Source: Mantamonas sphyraenae
Taxonomy: Eukaryota > CRuMs > Mantamonadidae
Reading direction: 5' to 3'
Assembly (NCBI GenBank): GCA_026936335.1
Contig: JAPMXV010000067.1
Span: forward strand, 62,001 to 126,000
DNA length: 64,000 nucleotides
In this document: in pieces, positions 40,103 through 50,537 of the stretch
How positions within the stretch are numbered: the stretch's first letter is position 1
Layout: each line of letters begins with the position of its first letter
Notes under the pieces: model-generated
Seen by the model: only the letters and a program-made list of their open reading frames with translations
Database searches by the model: none
Told to the model about the DNA's origin: nothing
Translations under genes and position numbers: made by a program

Positions 40103-43100
40103 ATGAGTGACGACATCGACGTCGCCCGTGCAGACGAGGGGCACACGGGTGGACATCGGAAAGATGACACCCGTGCCTCCTCCCGGTCACCCACTCGGTT
40201 ACGGGAAGGCGGCGAAAGGCGGATAAGCGGTGGCAGCAGCGCACGTTCACGAGCAGGATCAGCCACATCGACACGGTCGTCGTCGCATGCTGCCATCACC
40301 ACAACGGATGCAGAGGCCATGTCACGTGCCTCACCCACGTTTGCGCCGAGACACTCGTCGCCGTTGCGCAACGTGCGAGCGGCGGACGAGGTGGACCGTG
40401 CGCGAGCGGGCTCGCTGACGAGGCCGTCCGTGCACACACTGGCGGCGACAGAGACACTTGCGCCACGCTCTGTGTCGAGTGCAGGCAGTGGGGGATCGAC
40501 AGGAAGCGACCGAGCGTTGTATCCAGCGCACATGCGTGCCAGGCGGGTGGGCCCCAATGGGGCGCAATTGAGTCGCCGGCGTCTCAGCGTTTCTCAGTTC
40601 CAATTGACCCCATCGATGCGTAAGAATTTGCCGGACATTCCCATGGGCCCCATCCAGGAGGTTGGGTCACATGACGAAGTGTCCAGTCTACCCTCGCCTG
40701 AGATTGAGGGCAATTCGTTGCACAAGGTGCAAAGTAGCGGGAGTTCGAAAGCCACCAGCCACCATGTTTCCCTCCACAGCAGCGTGGACAACTCCGAAGA
40801 CAGTGCCTCCGAAGACGGAGGCAGTGTGCATGATCCAGAGGCCATGGATGCGTTCTGGCAGGAAGATGACGACGAAGGCGACGACGCCGCCCATGACTAC
40901 GACACAGGGCAGTCGCTCTGGGAAAGCGTCCGGTTTCTTGGCAAACTCATGGTAAGGCTTCACAGCGAACCGGTGGCACACACACACACACACAAAGGGA
41001 CCATAGGGTCCACGCGCACGTGCACCCTCCACTCGAGATGTGCCTTTTGTTGGCTGTCCCGTGTCCCGGGGGTGCTGCACTTTCTCGGACGTGAATGAGG
41101 CGCCATCGGGAGGCGAGCAACACGAGTAGAAAAAACGCACGCGAACCGGCTGCACACAGACGCCACTGACACGTACACTATACACACGGGATGACGTTGG
41201 ACGATGGGACACACGCACACAGGTGACGGGACTCCTGATTATTTATCTGAATTTTGTGGTGTTATACAGCACAGTGAGTTTCCAATGCGACGATTTACTT
41301 TTTGCGTTTTGCGTGTTTGTGAGCCCCGACCAAGGCGACACGCATCGCCTGTGGCAGGGATGGCGGTGTCCTGGAGATGGAGATCGAGCAGAGGGTGGAG
41401 TGGCACAGTGTGTGGTGATGTGGGAGGGGACACAGGAGGAGTGGGAGGGAGAGGGAAAGGGAAAAAGCAAAGTGTTGTGTGGAAGGACTGCGAGTGGAAG
41501 GACTCGCACACAGGATTGCTGACACGTTTCGCCGGCACTTACTGGACGCACAGTTCGACATGGCACCATTGGATGTGCCCGAGGCAGGCAACTTGGAGAG
41601 TATGCTTGTGCCCACGCTGGTGGTGTTGATGCCACTGGGCTGCACGGTGACGACGGTGCTTGTGTTGGGCTTTGGCGTGTTCCACCAGGTCTCCTTTTCC
41701 CTGTTTGATCGCAAAACAGTGGTGCGTTCCTTCTCCAACTGGCGACGGTCGTCTGGGTTGCGTGCAGCCAATGTGCGACGGTACCTGGCAGAGGCACGTG
41801 CGAGGACGCCGGCCCAGCGGGGAGGGGCAAAGGAGGGCGTGCACGACGTCACTGCAACCACACCTTCGGAAGAGGAGGCCGATACGGAATTGGCCAGTTT
41901 GGTGGATGAGGATGGGGCCAATCATGGCAGCCGCAGCAACAGTAACAACAGAGAGCGAACGAGCAGCGAAAAGGCGAGGGAGGCAGCGGCAGCAGCAGCA
42001 GCAGCAGCAGACATGGCAGCAGCTTTGGATGGCACCCATGCGACGAATGGAGAAGGAGATGACAGGTTGGGAAGGAGACGATCGTCACGGCGACGAAGCA
42101 GTGCGGGATCCAAGAGGAGTTCACGACGACGAAGTGACAGTGGTGGCGAGAGTGGTGGTGGTGTGTCGGACGGGGGATCGCCCACACGCAAGTATCTGAG
42201 TGCATCCAACACGGCGTTGCGACCCAGGTTACACAGCAACGAGGAGGAGGCGGCGTTTGAGGATGCATTGCGACGCTCCAGTATTACACGCAAGGGAAGC
42301 AGCAGCAGCAGCATCGCAGGGTTGTCGCCCATGCGCACTCGCTCGGTGCGTGGTCATCGACGTGGCTCACGCTCACGTCGTGCCTCGGTGGTCAGTGAAC
42401 TCATTGCAGCCAACATTGAGGAGCAACAGCAACAGCAACAGGTGTCATCCAGCAGCAGCAACACCCCCGTCCGCGAACGCACACGCAGCAGCACCAGTGT
42501 CACGGGTTTGTCTACATTGGCAACACCCACACCCAACAATAGTAACAACAGTCACAATGGCGATGGGTTGGTGGCACGTGCGGAGGCGTCGCCTGCACGC
42601 GTGGGCAAAAGTCCTGTCGCTCTCCCCGGCGCTGTCGTGGGCATGCATGTCATCCACGAGGAAGACGAAACCGAACATACCGGTCGTCGCAACGGTCATA
42701 ATGATAATGATGGTGGTGGTGGTGGTGGTGGTGGTGACGACGAGGCCACAGAGACGGTGCCAGGGGACAAGACACTGCTGGACACACGGCAGTCGCATTC
42801 CCACTCGCCCTCGCAGGCGTCTGAGGCGTCGCGTCTGCTGCGTGACGAACCCGAGTCACCTGGGTGGAAGGAGGAGAGCAAGGAGGCATCATCAAGGGCA
42901 GGCAGTAGCAGCCACAGTCGAGGCAGTGGTCGTGGTGCCGGTGGCAATCCGCCTAGCCGAAGCAGGGGAGGCAGGATGCAGGGACGCACAAGCATGCGTT
43001 TGAACACGGGCGAACTGGTCACGGCGGCGGCTGTGCACACACGCCTGCGCACATCCAGTTCGGGAAGTGCCCACCTGGTGTCCGAGACGGGCTCTGTGGT

Positions 43101-44343
43101 GATGCGATCATCAGAGGGTGGCCATGCAGGAGCGTCCACAGGCAGTGTGGGAGGTGGTGCTGGTGGCGGTGGTGCTGGTGGCGTGCCAGGTGGCGTGGTG
43201 GGATCCAAGGTACACTTTACCAGCAAGCTGGAACACAACGCGTCGCCCATCCATGTCACGGACGATGGAGACGACGTGGAATCGGCGCTGCGCAAGACCA
43301 GTTTGATGAGCATGGACGACGAGGAACACGCACGGATGGCCATGATGGCACGCAATCGCAACATGGTGTTGCGCATCATGGCCAAGACGCTTGCGTTGTC
43401 TCTGGTGCTCAACGTCCTCGTGTCCCTCCTCCTCTTCTTCCTCTTTGGCTACTTCTTCCTGTTTGGCCCCTCCGTGCTGGCCGTGAGCATCCTGGTCATC
43501 CAGTTCTGCTTCTGGATCTTTCAGAACAAGAACAACCGCGCCTCGAGTGCGTTCAACCGCGCCTACCTGCGATGGGTCCTCACCAGCTGCGCATGCATGA
43601 GTGCCTTTTATATCTGCATTGCCTTTGGCTGGTTCTTTGCCCAAGTCGACGATTCCCTCCTGCAAACTGCCCTGGGTTACCTCTTTGTGGCCTTTATGTT
43701 TGCCTTTAAGCAGATCATGTTCACGTTGACCAAGGACTTTCAGTTCAGCGTCTCTGTGCTCCTGTCTGCCTTTGCCCCGCAGCTGTTCACCGATCTGCTC
43801 CTCCTCATGGTGTTCCCTCGCCTCCAGGACTGGCTCTCCTTCTCCCTGGTGCTGGTCCTGCGTGTGTTTGCCTCCCTGTCCATCTCGGGTGGCCTCACAC
43901 GCTTCTGGTGGCAGATCAAACTGCGCCTGGCACGCTGGGGATGGGTGTCGGTGTGGTACTCACGCAAGCAGTACCAGATCAAGGTGTGTGCCACGTCGTT
44001 CTTTGCCATGCTCTCGCAGGTGGTCAGTCCCATCATCTTTGCCCTGCTGGTGTATGTCATGCGCAACTCGGCCAACGCACGCTACTTCCCCTACGCCAGC
44101 ATCGACAGCGACAGCGTCAACAGGCTCCTCCTCTCTGCTCTCGTTTCCATTGGCGCCTTTCTCATCACATGGGCTGTCAACAACCGCATTGTGTACTCCA
44201 CACTGGGCATTTCCCAGTTTGCCATTGGGTTCAACCTCCTCCAGGAGCAGAGTCTCGTCACCGTGGGACTCCTCGTCTGGGTTGCCTCGGTCATGTCCAC
44301 CATTGTGTGGCAGCATGCCATGGTCAACTTTGCCACTGTGTGA
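40103..44343 (+). CDS. Large multi-pass membrane protein of unknown family
   Basis: Probable exons are 40103..40951 (Ser/Arg-rich cytosolic region, then an acidic block ending SVRFLGKLM), 41223..41273 (VTGLLIIYLNFVVLYST, a membrane helix) and 41514..44343. The phases of the second and last exons do not match. A short exon must lie between them; 41377..41411 (MEIEQRVEWHS) would repair the frame but uses a weak donor. The last exon has one more helix (LVPTLVVLMPLGCTVTTVLVLGF), a ~450-residue Ser/Gly/Asn/Gln-rich loop, then about eight closely packed helices in residues encoded by 43370-44340 with a FWW..KLRLARWGW loop. I recognise no family; transporter or channel is only a guess. The two halves could also be separate genes. 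Confidence 0.55.
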
Positions 44344-44447
44344 GGAGTGATGAGAGAGGAGAGAAGAGATGGAGGGTGTTGCGCGCGAGGCAGCAGTGAA
44401 ATTTGTTTCCAACACACACCTCGCCTCGCACACACTCATTTGACCCC

Positions 44448-47050
44448 ATGCCCAGAGTCAACAGAGAGGCTCTGGAGGAGCTGTTGGTGTACTTTGCCAA
44501 CCATTCATCCCACGGGGACAGCCATAGCTCGGAGAATGAGTTTGTAGGTTGGGGGGAAGGGGGGGAGAGAGAAGTGCGGCAAGGCAGGAAGGAATGCACA
44601 AGATGTGGTGGTGGTGATGATACGATACGATGTGGCCTTTGTTGTCCACTGACAACCCATTGGATGTCACACACACACACACAACAGGTGAGGGGAGTGC
44701 AAGGAAACATCCGCACTTTGTTTGAGTGTGACTATGACATTGACGTGGTGGCCAACCACGAGGGACAACTGTGCAACAGCTATCCACAGGAACTGGTGGT
44801 GCTGGTGAGGGAAAAGGCGTCGTCGAGCAGCGAGGCCGTCAACTCGGCCGAGCAGCTGGAAGAGTTGATTGTCCAGGCGCGGACCTGCCGTGTGCGCCAA
44901 CGCTTCCCCGTACCCGTCATCCTTGTGCGTGGACAGAACATTTGTCGCAGTGGCACTCTGTCCCAGGAGGCAGAGGTCATTGCACGCAACGTGCAAGAGA
45001 CCACGCTGGGCTTTTTCAAACGCTGGGTGTGAGTTTGCACCGCTTTCCCCCCCTCCCTGCTGCCTGTGTGGAGAGAGAGAGGGAGAGAGAGACGAGGCGT
45101 AGGGAAGGATGGGTGTGGTGGGTGGCTTACTGCTGACGGTGAGATGAGTGTCCGCACTGCTGACACACAACCATGGGCGGCCGTTTTCGGCGTTTGCGGC
45201 AACATTCGGCGTTTTTTTCTCGTGTCCCGTTTGCACGGATGGCACACAGGTACGACGAGCAAGACGGGGATGGGAGCGGGGCGGTTGCGACACGGGAGAA
45301 GGAGGGGGACACGCTGATGGACAAGGAGAGGAGAGCAGACATCAAGCTGCTGAACGCGTTGAAGATCCGGTACATCTGCGATCTGATGGTGGAGGACAAG
45401 AAACGGAAGTTTGGGATGCGTGTGTGCAGTTCGGAAAAGGTGGACATGCAACGACGGTACCAACGGGCAGGGTTTGAGCTTGTGGCCATCCCATACCCTG
45501 GGGTGGAGCTGTTTCGGGACGTGTGGAGGAGTGGCAAGGCGGAGGCGCTGACCACACTCAAGTACGGATGGACAGCAAGCAAAGACACGGCTGCGTTGAA
45601 TGTGCCACGCAAACACACCTTTGACTTCCGTTGGGGATCGTACAAGTCGTGGAATCTGGTGCAATTGACGCAAAGGTATCTGCAGTTGATTCTGCGCTTT
45701 GTGGCAGATGAGGAGGCCGGTGTGCTTGTGCATTGCATCAGTGGGTGGGATCGTACCCCAATGATGATCTCGTTGCTGCGGTTGTCGTTGTGGGCCGACG
45801 GTGAGATCCACCAGAGTTTGGATGCCCTGGAGATTCTCTACCTGACCATCGCGTACGATTGGTTCCTGTTTTCGCACCTGTACAAAGACCGCGCTGGCAG
45901 GGGTGAGGACATCTTTGCCTTTTGCTTCCACTTTCTGTCGTACATCGGTGCAGGGAGGTACACCCTGGCGCAGGCGGTGCACGAACACAGCCTGGATGCA
46001 GAGGAGGAGGACAGGCTGAGTCGGGGTGGTGACAGTGTGGATGGTGGTGGCTTTTCGTTGGAGAGGAGCACACGGCCGGCGCCGTTGGTGACCAAGGCCA
46101 AACATAGCATGTACGAAATGGTGAGCAAGGGCTCGTCGTCATCGTCGAACCGATCGCCGCCGCGGCTGCAACTGTTGGACGAGGATAGTGCGGATGTGGA
46201 CGTGGTGGTGTCGGACGAGCTGGAGATCCAGGATAGCTCGTATCATGGGAACGAGTACTTTGACGCAGCCATGCAGGAACGCGGGTTTACAGACAGGGAG
46301 AGGGGGAAGGAGGAGGAGGAGGAGGAGGAGGGCAGGAAGGGCAGAGGGGTCGATGAGAGTGGGGACAGCAGTGACGATGATGATGATGATACAGACACAG
46401 GCACAGGCACAGACATGGAAAGGGACGGGAGCGACGACGAGGAGGTGATGGGGATGATGGATGATGACATGGCCTTTGTGATGGATGAAGATGCAGGGGC
46501 GACGCTGGCCAAGCAGCAGCAGCAACAAAGGGGTGCAGGAGGAGATGAGGAGGGATTGGTGTTGGGACGGCTGAGCCGATCGAGGGACGACGAACAGTCG
46601 CTACGCAAGGGGCAACACCAACACAACAGCAACAACAAGGACGACAACGACGACGAAGACGAAATGGTGAATGTGTTGGGCGATGTGGTGGAGTTGCAAA
46701 ACTCGTGGCATGGGAACAATGGGGCAGCGTTGATGGAACAGGCAGCGAGTGCGCAGCAGCCGGCACAACTCAGTGGCTTGCTGTCCCAGGCAATGGCCAC
46801 ACATGCACCGTTGTCGCCCGGATCGTCATTCGATGACAAGGGCCAGTTGAGGGTGCAACGCATGGACGAGCAGCTGGGCAGGGGCGAAAGTCCGCTTGTG
46901 GTGGACCACAAACAGGTGGAGACTAGGGAGGAGAGGTTGGAAGAGGTGCAGAGTTTGTTTGTGGGCTGCTACACAGAGTGTGTGTTGAGCAAGCGTGATG
47001 AGGATGACGAGTGGAAGCGTTTGTGGCAGGCCCTGCCTCGCCTTCACTAG
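44448..47050 (+). CDS. MTMR14: MTMR14 (Jumpy)-type phosphoinositide 3-phosphatase
   Basis: Exons 44448..44543, 44688..45028 and 45250..47050 encode 745 residues. The N-terminus matches MTMR14 (RQRFPVPVILVRGQNICRSGTLS). Next come LLNALKIRYICDLMVEDKKRKFGM, SSEKVD, WNLVQLTQRYLQLIL, and the catalytic P-loop HCISGWDRTP (C-x5-R) near residue 307, then SLLRLSLWADG.IH.SL...EILYLTIAYDWFLF. MTMR14 dephosphorylates PI3P and PI(3,5)P2 and limits autophagy. The C-terminal half is low complexity (Asp, Glu, Gln, Asn, Ser runs), ending in a short conserved-looking helix (RLEEVQSLFVGCYTECV) that corresponds to the end of the animal protein. Introns are GT-AG. Confidence 0.92.
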
Positions 47051-47110
47051 ATTTCGTCGTGATCGGCTCCCACTGTGGCCGCACTGAGAAATTACAAATG
47101 TACAGAAAGA

Positions 47111-47806
47111 TTATGAACGAAAGAGGAGGAGGAGGAGGGCAGAGGCGAGGACCAGCAGGGTCAGAACAGGCATGGTGGGTGAGGGAGAAGAGGAAGACCT
47201 GGATTCGTACGGATCAAACCACGTGCGGTTGCCTTGCTTCAGATCCACATTCTTGTCAAAGTGCAGACAGACGCTGTTCATGCAATAGCGATGTCCTGTG
47301 GGTTTGGGTCCGTCTGTGTTGGGCAGGGTAAGGTGTGAGCGAAAGGAGAAGAGCGTGGATTGGGGGGGAAAAGGTGCGCCACGCATACCGTCAAACACAT
47401 GACCCAGATGAGCACCACAGCGGTGGCAATCGACAGCAACACGCTCGCCACAGTACCAGCATGAGTTGTCTTTTTTCAAGGTGACGCTGGTGGCATTCCA
47501 CACGGCCCAGTAGCTTGGCCAGCCGGAACCGGAGTTGTACTTTTCGGACGAGGCAAAAAGGATGTTGCCGCAACAGGAGCATCGATAGACGCCTTTGCCC
47601 GGGTTTGTGCGGTCATACAAGCCTGTGTGTGCTCTCTCTGTGCCCTCGTTCATGCAGACGGCCTTGAATTCGCTCTGTGACTCTGTTTGTGGATTCGGGC
47701 AGTTGCTGGTGGAGCGGCACTGTGCCAGCTCACACGCGAGTGTGTGTGTGGCCACCAGAAGCAGAATGGCCCATAGGAGGAGGTTGGTGGCGGGCAACAA
47801 GCGCAT
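47111..47806 (-). CDS. MSRB: Secreted or anchored methionine-R-sulfoxide reductase B
   Basis: Exons 47806..47389 and 47313..47111 encode 206 residues. A signal peptide (MRLLPATNLLLWAILLLVATHTLA) is followed by the SelR domain: YRCSCCGNILF and CHRCGAHLGHVFD supply the zinc-binding CxxC pairs, GSGWPSYW the substrate pocket, and, after the intron, DGPKPTGHRYCMNS the catalytic Cys. The 75-nt intron splits HVFD/DGPKP; it is open in frame, so reading through it would insert 25 residues in the active site. The protein ends with a Ser/Pro stretch and 20 hydrophobic residues to the C-terminus, which looks like a GPI-attachment signal or tail anchor. It should repair methionine-R-sulfoxide in the secretory pathway or at the cell surface. 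Confidence 0.9.
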   Translation of the reverse strand: MRLLPATNLLLWAILLLVATHTLACELAQCRSTSNCPNPQTESQSEFKAVCMNEGTERAHTGLYDRTNPGKGVYRCSCCGNILFASSEKYNSGSGWPSYWAVWNATSVTLKKDNSCWYCGERVAVDCHRCGAHLGHVFDGMRGAPFPPQSTLFSFRSHLTLPNTDGPKPTGHRYCMNSVCLHFDKNVDLKQGNRTWFDPYESRSSSSPSPTMPVLTLLVLASALLLLLFRS

Positions 47807-48025
47807 TGGGGGCGCAAGGAGGGGAGGGAGAGGACGGTGGTGTTTTTGGGTTGGTGGTGGTGCTGCAGAGTGTGGCTAAGCATAGTATGGAACACAAAGT
47901 TAATGATTGGACGTGTGCTGGTGTTATTCCCACTCTTGCTCTTCGTTTACACTTTTTCATTGCCACGTTTGACCCACAGCCCGCTCCGAGCATGTTTGCG
48001 GGGAAGATTCGTGTTCAAATTGGAA

Positions 48026-48475
48026 TCACATCTCTGCCTCTGGCTCAGTGTCTGCATGCTGTTTGTTGAGCATTTGGTGCAAGTGTTCCTCGTTGATGCG
48101 ATGGCGAAAGACTGCGGGAGAAGGAGAGGTGGTTGGAGAACGAGGCAAAGGGCAAGGGCACGGCGTAGGGAGTGAACAAGGTGAGCACAGGACCAATGCT
48201 GGGTGGGATGGGTGAGCACAGGTACCTTCCACGTCGTTGAGGTGCAGCACAGGGATGTCAAACATGTACTTGTCGTGCCATTGCTGGTTTCCTGCGGCCG
48301 TGATGTCGACTTGAGTCAAGCGTGCAGGCACAGAGGTGGAGTTGAGGACATTGGTGACGGCCTCCTTGGCCTTGTCGCACAGGGAACAATTGGCCTTGCC
48401 AAACAGCGTGAGCAGCGTGAGGCGATTTTTGGACATGGCTGGCCCCATCTGCGCATTCCCCACGCATGTGGACAA
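48026..48475 (-). CDS. Glutaredoxin-like protein (DUF836 / C5orf63 type)
   Basis: Exons 48475 (or 48436)..48226 and 48111..48026 encode 111 (or 98) residues. The core LTLLTLFGKANCSLCDKAKEAV has the thioredoxin-fold CxxC motif (CSLC). FDIPVLHLND carries the cis-proline, and the second exon supplies VFRHRINEEHL, as in the DUF836 family (human C5orf63, yeast YDR286C). The biological role of this family is not established. The start at 48436 (MSKNRLTLLTLF) matches homologues best. It lies downstream of nothing obvious; the next 830 bp upstream hold no clear gene. Confidence 0.8.
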   Translation of the reverse strand: MSTCVGNAQMGPAMSKNRLTLLTLFGKANCSLCDKAKEAVTNVLNSTSVPARLTQVDITAAGNQQWHDKYMFDIPVLHLNDVEGTCAHPSHPALVLCSPCSLPTPCPCPLPRSPTTSPSPAVFRHRINEEHLHQMLNKQHADTEPEAEM

Positions 48476-49307
48476 TCGACTGCTGGTCTGACGTGTTTAC
48501 TTATGTGTGTGTGTGTGAGAGAGAGTGTGTGGGAGGGCTGATATGCACGGTCGTGGGTTCATTCAAGGGCAGGTGGGTGGACAAGGGAGGCGTGCGGATA
48601 TTTCCGCCCTCACCGCCTACTCCCATCGCTCCCACGGGGTGGTGGGCACCACAGGCAATGCACAGGGGATGAACGAGTCGTTTGGAGGTGACTGCACGTC
48701 GGGTGCCCCACTGCACATTTGGATCCCGCCCCTAAAGGTTTCTCATGACGGGGAGTGGTTGCGATCCGGATTTTGCGCCGAGCCGTGTGCGCTCCTCTTA
48801 ACCCGCCGGGACATCCTATGTATGCAAGCTGGGACCTTCCGCGGCATGCTTTGTCGCGCCGCTAACCATGCGTGTCATCTTTGTTCTGCCCGTACGACGA
48901 GGCGGCTGCTTGCACCTCTGCCAGAAGCGCAGAGGCAGCGGCGCCTCAGCGGGCATCGGAACACAAAGTGGATGACCCACAGTCTTATCATGGCCTGTGC
49001 ACCGACATACTTCGATTTCTCAAAAAAACTTCTGTCTGTTTTCTAAACCCCAACCTTGAACAATGTTATTGCCCTTCGCGGCGGCGTCTGTGCACGCCGC
49101 TGCGGGGCGACGATACTGATCAGGTGCTGCGGGAGGTCCTGGCGTTCTCTCTTTTCTTTTTTTGTGCGTGTTTCTTTCGTTGTGTGGGTGTGGGTGTGTG
49201 TGTGTTGGGTGTGGGTGTGTGGACGATTGCATGTGTGTGTGGGTGGAGGAGAGGTGAATGTGGGATGTGTGGGGAAATGGCACGCATTCCTGCGTGCACC
49301 AGCATGC
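48476..49307. other. Gene-free stretch of distinct composition
   Basis: 832 bp between the glutaredoxin-like gene and the ankyrin gene. The part from about 48600 to 49130 has balanced base composition, few simple repeats and several CG-rich words, unlike the CA/CT-rich spacers elsewhere. An open frame (48525-49046) has no recognisable domain and is not called. I found no tRNA, no rRNA and no convincing coding signal. From about 49190 the sequence becomes a GTGTGTGGGTG-type repeat. Confidence 0.45.
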
Positions 49308-50444
49308 TTATTTCAGTCTCACGGAGCGCGTGTTCTCGTGCAGCAGATCCAGGATGCCGTTGAAGCGAAAGAGGGTGGCGAGGGAATGGACAGAGTGGCC
49401 GTCGTCGGCAATATGGTTGATGTCTGCCCCAGCCTCCCACAAGGACTCCACCGTGTCTGCCATGCCCAGTGCCGCTGCCAACTCCACCGCTGTGTATCCT
49501 GGGTGTCTGCTGTCCTGCCTCGACACCTCTTCATTCGGGTCTGCCCCTGCCTGCAGCAGCACTTCCACCCGTGCACCGTATCCCACACGCACAGCATGCA
49601 GCAACGCTGTTTCCCCACGTGCACTGCGTGCATCCACCTCTGCACCCCCCTCCAACAGCTCCTTTACCGTCTCCGCCGACCCGTGTGGAGCAGAGGCTGC
49701 CAGGAGCAGAGCCGTGCAGCCGCTGTGTGGCTCTTGAGCCTCGAGGTCAGCTCCAGCCTCAACCAACATCTCCACCATGCGACTGCTGCCGCATTCCACT
49801 GCGTACATGAGCGCCGTCTTGGATTCGTATGTGCGTGTTTCCGTGTCTGCGCCTGCCTGCAGAAGGAGGTTGAGCACCTGCGGCTGGTTCTCCCTGGCCG
49901 CATGGGTCAGTGCCGTCCAGTTTCCCCTTCGCACTGCATTCACATCCGCCCCAGCGTCCACCAACACACGGAGGGTGTCCACATGCCCACCCTTGGCTGC
50001 CAGCTGCAACGGCGTCCAGGCCAGGCTGTTGCTGGTCTGTGGGTCTGCCCCGTGGCTCAGCAGCATGTCCACAATGGCTGTGTGTCCCTTGGCTGCTGCC
50101 ACACTGAGCGCGGTGCTGCCGTCCTGCTTCCTGGCTTCCACGTCGGCCTGGGCCTCCAGGAGCAGTCGCACCAGATCCCCGCTGCTGTTGCTATCCACGT
50201 CGCAGGCAAGCAGCAAGGGTGTCCAGCCCAGGGCGTTGGCTGCGTTGACGTCGGCACCGTTGTGGAGCAGCGCTTGCACGGTTTGTGGCATGGTGTGTGC
50301 CGTGGCGGCGAGGAGGGCGGTCCATTTGCCGTCGCCGCGGACGTTGACGAGGGACGGATCGAGAGAGGCGAGGGCGTTGAGGGAGCCATGGAGGCCATTG
50401 GAAGCTTGGGTGATGAGTTTCCTGGTGGAGGAGAGGGAGGACAT
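49308..50444 (-). CDS. Ankyrin-repeat protein, copy 1 (complete)
   Basis: 378 residues from the ATG at 50444, no introns. After 40 residues there are about nine ankyrin repeats of 33 residues, each with the canonical TPL..A...G....V..LL..GAD pattern (GWTPLLLACDVDSN, GSTALSVAAAKGHTAIVDMLLSHGAD, AWTPLQLAAKGGHVDTLRVLVDAGAD and so on). The C-terminus ends LATLFRFNGILDLLHENTRSVRLK. There is no catalytic domain. It is divergent from the CHAT-NB-ARC-TPR gene with 93 bp between starts. The same pairing is repeated 5.4 kb further on, where the ankyrin copy has lost this C-terminus. The repeats probably bind a protein partner; the conserved pairing suggests the neighbouring NLR-like protein or its target. 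Confidence 0.88.
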   Translation of the reverse strand: MSSLSSTRKLITQASNGLHGSLNALASLDPSLVNVRGDGKWTALLAATAHTMPQTVQALLHNGADVNAANALGWTPLLLACDVDSNSSGDLVRLLLEAQADVEARKQDGSTALSVAAAKGHTAIVDMLLSHGADPQTSNSLAWTPLQLAAKGGHVDTLRVLVDAGADVNAVRRGNWTALTHAARENQPQVLNLLLQAGADTETRTYESKTALMYAVECGSSRMVEMLVEAGADLEAQEPHSGCTALLLAASAPHGSAETVKELLEGGAEVDARSARGETALLHAVRVGYGARVEVLLQAGADPNEEVSRQDSRHPGYTAVELAAALGMADTVESLWEAGADINHIADDGHSVHSLATLFRFNGILDLLHENTRSVRLK

Positions 50445-50537
50445 TGTCGAAGGGGAAGGGACGGGAGTTGGTGTGTGTGTGGGTTTGGGGAAGGTGCGCT
50501 GGGGGAGGCAATAGTTGAAGAGAGGGTGAGAGAGAGA
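50445..50537. promoter_or_regulatory. Bidirectional promoter ANK1 / NLR1
   Basis: 93 bp between divergent start codons, containing a GT repeat (50469-50482) and purine-rich sequence on the plus strand. The corresponding interval in unit 2 (55848-55952) is 105 bp with a longer GT repeat and a few other changes. Co-expression of the pair is inferred. Confidence 0.45.

Noticed and set aside
47314..47388. Reading through the open 75-nt MsrB intron as coding
   Set aside because: It would insert 25 residues between HVFD and GPKPTG in an otherwise invariant active-site loop; GT-AG borders and the restored DDGPKPTG favour splicing.
48540..48790. tRNA-like B-box words (GGTTCATTC, GGTTGCGATCC)
   Set aside because: Neither fits the B-box consensus and no cloverleaf or A box can be drawn at the right distance.
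48525..49046. A 173-codon frame in the orphan segment
   Set aside because: Amino-acid composition is incoherent (many Cys, His, Arg), no domain is visible, and the start lies in a GTGTGT repeat.
49056..50537. In-frame N-terminal extension of NLR1 through the ankyrin region
   Set aside because: The frame is open only because it lies antisense to the ankyrin gene; the same extension is open but interrupted by a stop in unit 2, and the divergent promoter lies inside it.
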